Shown: piece after piece, positions 34,687-45,875 of the stretch
How the letters are laid out: every line of letters starts with the position of its first letter
Position numbering within the stretch: the first letter of the stretch is position 1
Notes under the pieces: generated by a model
What the model saw: the letters and a program-made list of their open reading frames with translations, nothing else
Told to the model about the DNA's origin: nothing
Database searches by the model: none
Position numbers and translations under genes: made by a program
Assembly (NCBI RefSeq): GCF_000818015.1
Contig: NZ_CP007511.1
Location: 3,757,501-3,821,500 of the forward strand
Direction: 5' to 3'
Length of the DNA: 64,000 bases
Source: Stutzerimonas balearica DSM 6083
Lineage (GTDB): Bacteria > Pseudomonadota > Gammaproteobacteria > Pseudomonadales > Pseudomonadaceae

Positions 34687-36752
34687 AGCGCATCGCCACC
34701 TGCCTGAGCCTGTTGACATTCGCCTGGCTGCCTCTCGGGCATGCCCAGCAACCCGCTGCCGATCCGGGCCTGGAGCCGAGCACGACCCTCGCACCGGCTA
34801 CGACCGGCAAACCGCCAGCAGGCGACTGGACCGCCTACGGCCGCGACAAGGCCGCCACGCGCTATTCGCCACTTGACCTGATCAACCGCGACAACGTCGC
34901 CGAACTCAAGCCGGTGTGGGGCTATCGCACCGGCAACCTGCCCGAGCAGGCGGTGCTCGACAAGAAGTGGGCGCCCGAGACCACACCGCTGAAGGTGGGC
35001 GACAACCTCTACCTGTGCGACGCGCTGAACGTGCTGGTCTCGCTCGATGCCGGCACCGGACGGGAGCGCTGGCGCTACGACCCCAAGGTATCGACCGACC
35101 ACATCCCCTACTCGGCGACCTGTCGCGGCGTGAGCTACTACGAAGTCCCGGACGCACCCTCGGACGCGGCCTGCAAGCGCCGCATCATCGAGGGCACGCT
35201 CGATGCCGAGCTGGTCGCGGTCGATGCCGACACCGGCCAGCCCTGTGCCGACTTCGGCGATGGCGGCCACGTTGACCTGATGGAGGGCATGGGCGACTCG
35301 GTGCCTGGCTACGTCGCCGTGACCTCGCCGCCCACCATCGTGCGCGGCGTGGCCGTGGTCGGGCACCAGGTGCTCGACGGGCAGAAAGAGGATGCCCCGT
35401 CCGGGGTGATCCGCGGTTATGACGCGGTGACCGGCGAGCTGGCCTGGGCCTGGGACATGGGCCGCCCCGGCAAGACCGGCCTGCCGGAAGGCGACGAGGT
35501 GTATACCCGCGGCACGCCGAACGCCTGGACCAGCTTTACCGGCGACGACGCGCTCGGCCTGGTCTACGTGCCGATGGGCAACTCCGCGGTGGATTACTGG
35601 AGCGGCAACCGCCGCGAGTTCGAAAAGCCGTACTCCACCGCGCTGGTCGCGCTCGACGTCACTAGCGGTGAGGTGCGCTGGGTGTTCCAGACCGTGCACA
35701 ACGACGTCTGGGACTATGACCTCGGCTCGCAGGGCACACTGGTCGACTTCCCGGCGCAGGACGGCCGCACCTCACCGGCGTTGATCCTGCCGACCAAGCA
35801 GGGCGACATCTTCGTCCTCGACCGCCGCACCGGCGAACCGTTGACCGCGGTGCAAGAGCGCCCGGTGCCGGCCAGCAGCCTGCCTGACGAGAAGCTGTCG
35901 CAGACCCAGCCAGTCTCCACCGGGATGCCGAGCATGCCGCGAGCGGAGCTGACCGAGGCCGATGCCTGGGGCGTCACGCCGCTGGACCAGCTGTGGTGCC
36001 GCATCCAGTTCAAGCGCGCCAACTACCAGGGCATGTACACACCACCGAGCGCCGACCAGGCCTTCATCCAGTGGCCGAGCTACAACGGCGGCAACGACTG
36101 GGGCGGCGCGGCGGTCGACACCGCGCGCAACATCCTGGTGCTGAACTACAACCACATCGCCATGCATGACCAGCTCATCCCGCGCGAGGAGGCTGACAAG
36201 CGCGGCATGGTGCCGCTCGGCGTACCCGGCGGCACCACCTCCTCGGGCGGTTCGGTGCCCCAGTCGGGCTCGCCCTATGCGGTGTCGATCCAGGCCTGGC
36301 GCAACAGCTTCACCGGCGTCCCCTGCACGGAGCCGCCGTTCGGCGGGATCATGGCCATCGACCTGCAGACGCGCAAAGTGCTGTGGAACGAGCCGCTCGG
36401 CACCGCACGGCGCAACGGGCCGTTCGGCATCGCCTCGCATCTGCCGGTGACCATCGGCACACCCAACAACGGCGGCCCGGTGGTGACGGCGGGTGGGCTG
36501 ATCTTCATCGCGGCGGCGACCGACAACCTGATCCGTGCCATCGACATCGACACCGGCGAAGTGGTCTGGGAAGACGCGTTGCCCGCCGGTGGCCAGGCCA
36601 CGCCGATGACCTACGAGGTCGACGGACGCCAGTTCCTGGTCATCGTCGCCGGCGGCCACCACTTCATGGAAACGCCGCCAGGCGACTATGTGATCGCCTA
36701 CAGCCTGCCGGCCAAAGGCGACCCGAAACTGCCCGACTTCCTCAAGGAATGA
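34683..36752 (+). CDS. PQQ-dependent dehydrogenase, periplasmic catalytic subunit
   Basis: Quinoprotein dehydrogenase of 689 residues, closest to the membrane-bound glucose/quinate/shikimate family. A Sec signal (residues 1-21, ending GHAQ) exports it. The body is an eight-bladed propeller with repeated AxDxxTGxxxW-type motifs (SLDAGTGRERWRYDPK, GYDAVTGELAWAWDMG, AIDIDTGEVVWEDAL). It ends GDYVIAYSLPAKGDPKLPDFL, as in Gcd. It would oxidise a sugar or cyclic polyol in the periplasm using PQQ. The substrate is not determinable here. Confidence 0.88.
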   Translation: MKRIATCLSLLTFAWLPLGHAQQPAADPGLEPSTTLAPATTGKPPAGDWTAYGRDKAATRYSPLDLINRDNVAELKPVWGYRTGNLPEQAVLDKKWAPETTPLKVGDNLYLCDALNVLVSLDAGTGRERWRYDPKVSTDHIPYSATCRGVSYYEVPDAPSDAACKRRIIEGTLDAELVAVDADTGQPCADFGDGGHVDLMEGMGDSVPGYVAVTSPPTIVRGVAVVGHQVLDGQKEDAPSGVIRGYDAVTGELAWAWDMGRPGKTGLPEGDEVYTRGTPNAWTSFTGDDALGLVYVPMGNSAVDYWSGNRREFEKPYSTALVALDVTSGEVRWVFQTVHNDVWDYDLGSQGTLVDFPAQDGRTSPALILPTKQGDIFVLDRRTGEPLTAVQERPVPASSLPDEKLSQTQPVSTGMPSMPRAELTEADAWGVTPLDQLWCRIQFKRANYQGMYTPPSADQAFIQWPSYNGGNDWGGAAVDTARNILVLNYNHIAMHDQLIPREEADKRGMVPLGVPGGTTSSGGSVPQSGSPYAVSIQAWRNSFTGVPCTEPPFGGIMAIDLQTRKVLWNEPLGTARRNGPFGIASHLPVTIGTPNNGGPVVTAGGLIFIAAATDNLIRAIDIDTGEVVWEDALPAGGQATPMTYEVDGRQFLVIVAGGHHFMETPPGDYVIAYSLPAKGDPKLPDFLKE

Positions 36753-36784
36753 CGGGCCTTCCGGTCGCCAGCACGGCGAGCCGC

Positions 36785-38260
36785 CTAGCGGAACGGCGGC
36801 TCGTCGAAGCTGCGCAGCTTGCGCGAATGCAGCGAGTTGAGCTGGCAGCGCAACAGCTCCAGCGCGCAGATGCCGATCTTCAGGTGCTGGGTCACCGCGC
36901 GCTCGTAGAACGCGTTGGCCGAGCCCGGCAGCTTGATCTCGCTGTGCAGCGGTTTGTCCGACACGCACAGCAAGGTGCCGTACGGCACCCGCAGGCGGTA
37001 GCCCTGAGCGGCAATGGTGCCGCTTTCCATGTCCACCGCCACGGCCCGCGACAGGTTGATGAACGGCCGTTCCTGCGCCCAGCGCAGCTCCCAGTTGCGG
37101 TCGTCGTAGGTCAGCACCGTGCCGGTGCGCAGACGCTTCTTCAGCGCATCACCCTGTTCGCCGGTGATCTGCGCGGCGGCGTTCTGCAGCGCCAGCTGCA
37201 CCTCGGCCAACGCGGGCAGCGGAATGTTCGGAGGCAGCACGCGATCGAGAATCCCGTCGCGGCGCATGTAGGCGTGCGCCAGCACGTAGTCGCCGATCGA
37301 CTGCGACTGCCGCAGGCCGCCACAGTGGCCGATCATCAGCCAGCAATGCGGGCGCAGCACGGCGAGGTGATCGGTGATGTTCTTCGCGTTGGACGGCCCG
37401 ACGCCGATGTTGACCAGGGTGATGCCATGGCCGTCCTCGGCGATCAGGTGGTACGCCGGCATCTGGTAGCGATGCCAGAGCACGCCGCCAATGATCGCCT
37501 GCGCCTCGCCTTCGTCCATGCCGCGTTCGACCACGACGTTGCCCGGCAGCACCATGCGCACGAAGCGACTGTCCTCACGCAGCACGTCGAGGCCGTGGCG
37601 GATGAACTGATCGACGTAGCGGTGGTAGTTGGTCAGCAGGATCCATGGCTGCACATGGCGCCAGCCGCTGCCGGTGTAGTGCACCAGCCGGCGCAGCGAG
37701 AAATCCACCCGCGCCGCATCGAACAGCGCCAGCGGGTAGGGATCGGCATTCTCCCAGTCGTACAGGCCGTCGGCGATGTCATCGGTGGCCGCCGACAGGT
37801 CGGTGCTGGGAAACACCCGTGCGAGCTCGGCGGCGGTCACGCCGCTGCCGGCCAGCTCGTCGCCCTGCTCGATCACGTAGGGATAGGGGATGTTGCGCTC
37901 GCTCATGCCCACTTCGACCTGCACGTTGAAATCGCGCATCAACGGGCGCAGCTGATCGAGCAGGTAATTGCGAAAGGCGGCCGGCTGGGTGACCGTCACA
38001 GCGTAGACGCCCGGTGCCTGGACCTTGGCATAGGCACGCGTGGAGGCCGGCACCTCGCCATGGCACTGGTAGGTCAGCCGCAACTCCGGGTAACGGAACA
38101 GGCTGCGCTCGGCCGCGTTGGGCTCGGTACGCGCGGAGATATAACGCTTGAGCGCCTGATTCAGCGCCGTCGTCGCCTGGGCATGCAGCTCGGCCAGCTG
38201 GTCGACGGCCGCCTCGGCACTCGCGGCAACGGTAAAGGTTCTGGATTCGATAGCAGTCAT
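36785..38260 (-). CDS. amn: AMP nucleosidase
   Basis: Cytosolic enzyme of 491 residues that splits AMP into adenine and ribose-5-phosphate. The N-terminal Amn-specific domain and the C-terminal nucleoside-phosphorylase-like domain (MIGHCGGLRQSQSIGDYVLA, AVDMESGTIAAQGYR) are both complete. Length matches the family. Confidence 0.94.
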   Translation of the reverse strand: MTAIESRTFTVAASAEAAVDQLAELHAQATTALNQALKRYISARTEPNAAERSLFRYPELRLTYQCHGEVPASTRAYAKVQAPGVYAVTVTQPAAFRNYLLDQLRPLMRDFNVQVEVGMSERNIPYPYVIEQGDELAGSGVTAAELARVFPSTDLSAATDDIADGLYDWENADPYPLALFDAARVDFSLRRLVHYTGSGWRHVQPWILLTNYHRYVDQFIRHGLDVLREDSRFVRMVLPGNVVVERGMDEGEAQAIIGGVLWHRYQMPAYHLIAEDGHGITLVNIGVGPSNAKNITDHLAVLRPHCWLMIGHCGGLRQSQSIGDYVLAHAYMRRDGILDRVLPPNIPLPALAEVQLALQNAAAQITGEQGDALKKRLRTGTVLTYDDRNWELRWAQERPFINLSRAVAVDMESGTIAAQGYRLRVPYGTLLCVSDKPLHSEIKLPGSANAFYERAVTQHLKIGICALELLRCQLNSLHSRKLRSFDEPPFR

Positions 38261-38361
38261 GACAAGTCCCGGCTAGATACCTGCGCCTATCTTGGCTGCA
38301 TTTGGTGACGGATGTATACGCGCCAGCCCGGCCAATGCCGGCAATGCCCGGCGCCGTTCGG

Positions 38362-38400
38362 GCAAAAAAAATCCGACGCCAGCGATTGGCGTCGGATCTT
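38362..38400 (-). terminator. Terminator of the acetyl-CoA hydrolase gene
   Basis: On the minus strand ATCCGACGCC and GGCGTCGGAT form a perfect 10-bp stem with a 7-nt loop, followed by a run of eight T. It is placed about 50 bp after the stop of the gene at 38448. Confidence 0.92.
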
Positions 38401-38447
38401 GCAGCACACCGGCTCGGCAGCCTGCTCTCGCAGGCCGCCGTTCACGG

Positions 38448-39959
38448 TTACTTGTCCATCAGCATGGTGCCGTGCTCGGCAAAATGGCGATGCCAGGAGA
38501 AGGCCTTCTCCAGCACGTGCGGGGTGTGCCCACCGCGCTGCTTCGCTTCCTCGAGGTAAGCCAGCGCCTGCGGTTTGTAGTCCGGGTGCATGCAGTTCTC
38601 GATGACCCGCGCCGCAGCCTCGACCGGCGCCAGGCCACGCAGGTCCGCATAGCCCTGCTCGGTGATGATGACGTCGACGTCGTGGTTGGTGTGGTCCACG
38701 TGGGTGACGAACGGCACGATCGAAGAAACCTTGCCGTCCTTCGCCGTCGAGGTGGTCACGAAGATGCTGATACGCGCGTTGCGGGCGAAGTCACCCGAAC
38801 CGCCGATACCGTTCATCATGTGCGTACCGTTGACGTGCGTGGAGTTCACGTTGCCGTAGATGTCCGCCTCCAGCGCCGTGTTGAAGGAGATGATGCCCAG
38901 GCGACGAATCACTTCCGGGTGGTTGGAAATTTCCTGCGGACGGAACACCACCTTGTCGGCGTACTTGGCCATGTCGGTGGCGAGGGTTTCCACGCGCTTC
39001 TTCGACAGCGAGAAGGCCGTCCCCGCGGCGAACTTCACCACACCGGCATCGATCAGGTCGAACACACCGTCCTGCAGCACTTCGGAAGCGACAGTCAGGT
39101 CCTTGAACTCGGAGGTCTTCATGCCGGCCAGCACCGCGTTGGCCACCGAGCCGACGCCGGACTGCAGCGGCGCCAGGCTGTTGGTCAGACGGCCGAGCTT
39201 CACCTCTTGGCGCAGGAAATCCAGCAGGTTGTCGGCGATCTTCTGGGTCTCGGCGTTCGGTTCGAACAGCGGCGACGGGATATCCGGCTCGCTGGACAGG
39301 ACGATGCCGCGCACCTTGGCCGGGTCGACCGGAATGCCGATGGAGCCGATACGCTTGCTGACGTTGTAGACCGGGATGTCCTTGCGGCTATCCTCGCCGG
39401 CCGGGCCGGGGATGTAGATGTCGTGCATGCCTTCGTACTCGCGCGGAGCGGACGTGTTCAGCTCGATGATCACGTGCTTGGCGTTCTGTACGAAGATCGG
39501 CGAGTTGCCCACCGAACCGGTCGGGATGATCTGCCCGTCCTCGGTGATCGCGGCCGCTTCGATCACGGCGTAATCGACCTGCGGCAGCACGCCCTGGCGC
39601 AGCAGCTCGGCGGTGTGCGACAGGTGCTGGTCGATGTAGAGAATCTCGCCGGCGTTGATCTTCTTGCGCTGAACCGCGTTGCCCTGATACGGGATGCGCT
39701 TGTTGATGATGCCGGCTTCGGCCATGGACTGGTCAGCGGCGGGCCCCATGGAGGCACCGGTGAACAGGTTCACCTTGAACTTTTCATGCTGGCCACGCTC
39801 GGACAGCGCCTTGGGAAACACCTTCGGCTCACCGAACAGGGTGAAGCCGCTCATGCCCAGCGTCATGCCGTCCTCGATCCAGGAGGCCGCCTCTTGGGCG
39901 GATACCACCTTGTCGATGAACGCAGCATTGCGAATGTACTTGCTCAAATCCGTTGCCAT
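38448..39959 (-). CDS. Acetyl-CoA hydrolase/transferase family protein
   Basis: A 503-residue CoA-transferase family I enzyme, probably succinyl-CoA:acetate CoA-transferase or acetyl-CoA hydrolase. The SGFTLFGEPK start region, GASMGPAAD and GVGSVANAVLAGM motifs are typical. The ATG at 39959 (MATDLSKYIRN) follows AGAGGTG; the longer frame to 40109 lacks family similarity. Confidence 0.92.
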   Translation of the reverse strand: MATDLSKYIRNAAFIDKVVSAQEAASWIEDGMTLGMSGFTLFGEPKVFPKALSERGQHEKFKVNLFTGASMGPAADQSMAEAGIINKRIPYQGNAVQRKKINAGEILYIDQHLSHTAELLRQGVLPQVDYAVIEAAAITEDGQIIPTGSVGNSPIFVQNAKHVIIELNTSAPREYEGMHDIYIPGPAGEDSRKDIPVYNVSKRIGSIGIPVDPAKVRGIVLSSEPDIPSPLFEPNAETQKIADNLLDFLRQEVKLGRLTNSLAPLQSGVGSVANAVLAGMKTSEFKDLTVASEVLQDGVFDLIDAGVVKFAAGTAFSLSKKRVETLATDMAKYADKVVFRPQEISNHPEVIRRLGIISFNTALEADIYGNVNSTHVNGTHMMNGIGGSGDFARNARISIFVTTSTAKDGKVSSIVPFVTHVDHTNHDVDVIITEQGYADLRGLAPVEAAARVIENCMHPDYKPQALAYLEEAKQRGGHTPHVLEKAFSWHRHFAEHGTMLMDK

Positions 39960-40403
39960 GCAACACCTCTGAAATTGTTCTGAATTCGTCCGTGGTCGGT
40001 TCTCGATACCCTTTGCATAACCTGACGGCGTATGGCCGAGTGCCGCGGCAGACCTGCCCGGCTCGCCTTTAAAGGTTCGCTCCGCCCCCTGGCGGAACGC
40101 GCCGATCACAACCCCATTCTAGGGACCCGGGCCATTTCGACAGCTATACCAAGGTCGACCGTCCCGCTGAGCCCCGGCGAGCACGCCGTCACCGGCAGCT
40201 AAGCACAAGACGCCAGGCAGAAAAATTACCGCGGACAAGAACGCCCACGAGGCAGCGTTTTCCGCCCAGCGCATCGAGTGTAGCCGCGCCAGCACCACCG
40301 CGCGGCCGATGCCTCCGGGCGGCCAATGGAAACGCTACACCGAGCCTCGCTCCGCCATGGACACGCCCGCGGCTCGAGGTAGACACGGGGTCGCCAGCCT
40401 CTT
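39960..40403. other. Gap between the CoA-transferase gene and CRISPR array 1
   Basis: This 444-bp stretch has no convincing gene. It holds the upstream region of the CoA-transferase gene (minus strand) and the trailer side of array 1, since the array's degenerate terminal repeat is at 40404. I see no cas gene remnant here. Confidence 0.6.
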
Positions 40404-43400
40404 GAATTCATCCCCGCGCCTGCGGGGAACGCGTGCCCGCCTTGCGGAACGAGCGCCACACCGTCGGTTCATTCCCGCGCCTGCGGGGAACGCGAAACCT
40501 GCCCCATCCACCGGCGCAGGCCAGCCGGTTCATCCCCACGCCTGCGGGGAACGCATGGCCTCGGCCTGAGCCGCGTCGGCACGAGCCGGTTCATCCCCGC
40601 GCCTGCGGGGAACGCCGCCTCGAGCTGGTCGAGCGCAGGGCTCATGTCCGGTTCATCCCCGCGCCTGCGGGGAACGCTCAGCCGTCAATTCACCCTGTGC
40701 CGCCATCTCCGGTTCATCCCCGCGCCTGCGGGGAACGCCCCTACCCGGCTTGGGTTGCCTTCGACGCGGACGGTTCATCCCCGCGCCTGCGGGGAACGCG
40801 ATTGAGCTGCCACACCGAGAATCGATGATGGCGGTTCATCCCCGCGCCTGCGGGGAACGCGGAGCGACGGAATATGCGGTTATTGTTATTACGCGGTTCA
40901 TCCCCGCGCCTGCGGGGAACGCTCGAGTGTGCGGACGTAGCCCTTGTCGAGCTGCGGTTCATCCCCGCGCCTGCGGGGAACGCTCGACGATGGCGGCCTG
41001 CTTGCCGGCGCTATCCGGTTCATCCCCGCGCCTGCGGGGAACGCACGCGAGTGACCGCACTGGAGCCGGTACCCGCCGGTTCATCCCCGCGCCTGCGGGG
41101 AACGCCAGGCGGCAATGATGAACATAAGGGCCGCGCCCGGTTCATCCCCGCGCCTGCGGGGAACGCGTTCGAGAGAAACACCGCATTCATATGGTTGGCG
41201 GTTCATCCCCGCGCCTGCGGGGAACGCGCAAAGATTCTGGTTGCGCTTGGCATTGGGATCGGTTCATCCCCGCGCCTGCGGGGAACGCCTCTCCGATGGT
41301 CATGGCACGTTCCTGCTGGTCGGTTCATCCCCGCGCCTGCGGGGAACGCAACGAGCGCCACACCGCCTGCGCATCGGCGGCCGGTTCATCCCCGCGCCTG
41401 CGGGGAACGCAGCTCGCGCACCGTATCCGCGCCGATCAGCTTCGGTTCATCCCCGCGCCTGCGGGGAACGCTGCTCGGGCGTATCGAACTCAACCCATTT
41501 TGACGGTTCATCCCCGCGCCTGCGGGGAACGCACGATATCGCCAGCGGTCAGTTCCTCAGCCGCCGGTTCATCCCCGCGCCTGCGGGGAACGCCCCTTGA
41601 TGGCAGAAACTGCCGACTTACCGAGCGGTTCATCCCCGCGCCTGCGGGGAACGCGATCCGCGCGCCGTGGCCGTGCCCGTGGGTGACCGGTTCATCCCCG
41701 CGCCTGCGGGGAACGCAACTTCTCCAGCGGCCGGATGGGCTGGCTGCACGGTTCATCCCCGCGCCTGCGGGGAACGCATCTTCAAGGATGTGCAGGACAA
41801 GGTCGGCGACGGTTCATCCCCGCGCCTGCGGGGAACGCTTCTGGAATTCAGTGGTCGATGACCCGGCAACCGGTTCATCCCCGCGCCTGCGGGGAACGCC
41901 TGAGTGGTGGCAGCCGGATTGTCACGTTCCGCGGTTCATCCCCGCGCCTGCGGGGAACGCATGATCTTGCGGTAGCCGTCCAGGGTCGACGCCGGTTCAT
42001 CCCCGCGCCTGCGGGGAACGCACGAAACCTGACAGGTCAGTCCTGCTGCTCGGCGGTTCATCCCCGCGCCTGCGGGGAACGCGATCAAGTAGTCCAGCAG
42101 ATCAAACACGGCATCGGTTCATCCCCGCGCCTGCGGGGAACGCTCAACCAGGAGGTGTACGGGCTGCCGGAGTGGCGGTTCATCCCCGCGCCTGCGGGGA
42201 ACGCTCCTTGCCCTCCTCGTCCGGGCGGCCAAACAGCGGTTCATCCCCGCGCCTGCGGGGAACGCGGTGAATTTCGTGAGCGAACGGCGAACGGTGACGG
42301 TTCATCCCCGCGCCTGCGGGGAACGCATAATCAACGCTACATTAAATCGGCCCCGGAGCGGTTCATCCCCGCGCCTGCGGGGAACGCGGATGCCGCCACC
42401 GGGACCAGCACTGGGCGAACGGTTCATCCCCGCGCCTGCGGGGAACGCGAGCTGCTCGAGGAGGCCTTCCGCGACAGTTGCGGTTCATCCCCGCGCCTGC
42501 GGGGAACGCCAGCAAAGGATAGCGAATGGCTCAAGGATCGGCGGTTCATCCCCGCGCCTGCGGGGAACGCTGCCCGCTCATCAATGATTGGGTCCGGCCT
42601 GTTGGTTCATCCCCGCGCCTGCGGGGAACGCGTTTCCAGCCGGCTTCTCGCCACCAGAAGCGACGGTTCATCCCCGCGCCTGCGGGGAACGCGAAGACGA
42701 CATCGACGGCAGCAAGGTCTGGGACGGTTCATCCCCGCGCCTGCGGGGAACGCGATCAGGCAGCGGATCAGGTCAAGCTCAATGTCGGTTCATCCCCGCG
42801 CCTGCGGGGAACGCGCCACGCGCACGGTACAGCACAGCGGCATGGGCGGTTCATCCCCGCGCCTGCGGGGAACGCGGAAACACGAACTCCGAAACCCTAG
42901 GCATCGACGGTTCATCCCCGCGCCTGCGGGGAACGCTCGGCGGTCACTGCGGCCTGAGACGCTTCAGCCGGTTCATCCCCGCGCCTGCGGGGAACGCCGC
43001 ATCGCATCGCGCGAACGGGCAACCAGCGTCGGTTCATCCCCGCGCCTGCGGGGAACGCTTGCACAGCCAAATGCCAAACGGGGCTATGTGCGGTTCATCC
43101 CCGCGCCTGCGGGGAACGCGGCTGTATGCGCAGGCGGCTGTAGATCGTTTCCGGTTCATCCCCGCGCCTGCGGGGAACGCATCGCTCGTCAGGAACAGAT
43201 GGGGACCTACAGCGGTTCATCCCCGCGCCTGCGGGGAACGCGATCAGTGCCGAAGAGTTCGGCGCCAACTGGCCGGTTCATCCCCGCGCCTGCGGGGAAC
43301 GCGTGGCGCCGGTAGCGATGCCGTCGAGCTTCGTCGGTTCATCCCCGCGCCTGCGGGGAACGCGCCACAACCCCGCTACCCAACCTGACGACCGCCGGTT

Positions 43401-44583
43401 CATCCCCGCGCCTGCGGGGAACGCGGCACCTGGAACGTGATTGCGCAGGCGATGGGCGGTTCATCCCCGCGCCTGCGGGGAACGCGTCAATGGCAAGATC
43501 GCCGAGATTCGCCAGCGCGGTTCATCCCCGCGCCTGCGGGGAACGCTCTGAGCCAGCTCAACCGCCGCCAGCGCGATACGGTTCATCCCCGCGCCTGCGG
43601 GGAACGCTGGTATTGGGCAAGCGCGTAGACGCCCAACGGCGGTTCATCCCCGCGCCTGCGGGGAACGCTCGAGAAGTATTGCTCCCGTACTGGTGAGCGC
43701 CGGTTCATCCCCGCGCCTGCGGGGAACGCTTGGGGGAATCGCACGTGTGCTGCCAGGTGTACGGTTCATCCCCGCGCCTGCGGGGAACGCAAGCGCCTCG
43801 GGAATGCCCGCAATGCTCAGAACGGTTCATCCCCGCGCCTGCGGGGAACGCCAATCATGAGAACAACCCGGCGCGCTTATGCGCGGTTCATCCCCGCGCC
43901 TGCGGGGAACGCGCACCAATAAGCGCCGCCAGAATAACAAGCGGCGGTTCATCCCCGCGCCTGCGGGGAACGCAAATTAGAACGCGCAGAAACACAACGT
44001 CAAGTCGGTTCATCCCCGCGCCTGCGGGGAACGCAAGTCGGCCGGGGCTAACTCCAGTGGCGTCTGCGGTTCATCCCCGCGCCTGCGGGGAACGCCGCGC
44101 CGGACTCCATTCCGCTTTCCACCCATGCGGTTCATCCCCGCGCCTGCGGGGAACGCGCAGTGGCGATTCACCCAATCGCTCAGCATCGCGGTTCATCCCC
44201 GCGCCTGCGGGGAACGCCCTACCTTTGCGGCGCCGAGCGCTTGCAGAACCGGTTCATCCCCGCGCCTGCGGGGAACGCTAGCGGGCAGCTGATCTTCGTC
44301 ATTCCGCACGCGGTTCATCCCCGCGCCTGCGGGGAACGCCAGCCGCAGCCCTGCTCAAACCGGACGGCCGCCGGTTCATCCCCGCGCCTGCGGGGAACGC
44401 ACGGCCGTCTCTACCGGGTTCTCCATCTTTGGCGGTTCATCCCCGCGCCTGCGGGGAACGCGCCGACTCGAGGCGCTTCTGCTCGCTGGCCAACGGTTCA
44501 TCCCCGCGCCTGCGGGGAACGCGCGGCGCTCCCAGCGCTCGAGGGCGCCGAGGCCGGTTCATCCCCGCGCCTGCGGGGAACGC
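40404..44583 (-). CRISPR. CRISPR array 1, type I-E, 69 repeats
   Basis: There are 69 repeats of 29 bp with 68 spacers. The period is 61 bp, except for three 33-nt spacers (before repeats starting at 40649, 40894 and 41688). In crRNA sense (minus strand) the repeat reads GCGTTCCCCGCAGG, then CGCGGGGATGAACCG, the I-E hairpin repeat. The left-most copies carry substitutions: 40404 has GAATTCA for CGGTTCA; those at 40465 and 40526 have single changes in the stem region. The right half is almost uniform; the copy at 42603 has one change. The degenerate end is therefore the trailer and the leader is on the right, next to cas2e. Confidence 0.98.
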
Positions 44584-44648
44584 ACCAAACGTAACCGATT
44601 GTCCTACAAGAAGAAAATCGGCCACGAAAAATCTACCGAGTTCTTTTG
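44584..44648 (-). promoter_or_regulatory. Leader of CRISPR array 1
   Basis: AT-richer 65 bp between the cas2e stop and the first repeat. On the minus strand it contains CGGTAGATT (44630-44638), GATTTTC (44613-44619) and GTTACGTTTGGT next to the repeat. The same blocks occur at the same distances beside array 2, and they resemble the start and end of the E. coli I-E leader as I recall it. Confidence 0.8.
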
Positions 44649-45874
<1,226 letters not shown>

Positions 45875-45875
45875 G

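Noticed and set aside
40433..44594. Long open frames across CRISPR array 1 encoding repeats of RFIPAPAGNA, VHPRACGER and GSSPRLRGT
   Set aside because: These are translations of the 29-bp repeat in three phases joined by spacers; they are not genes.
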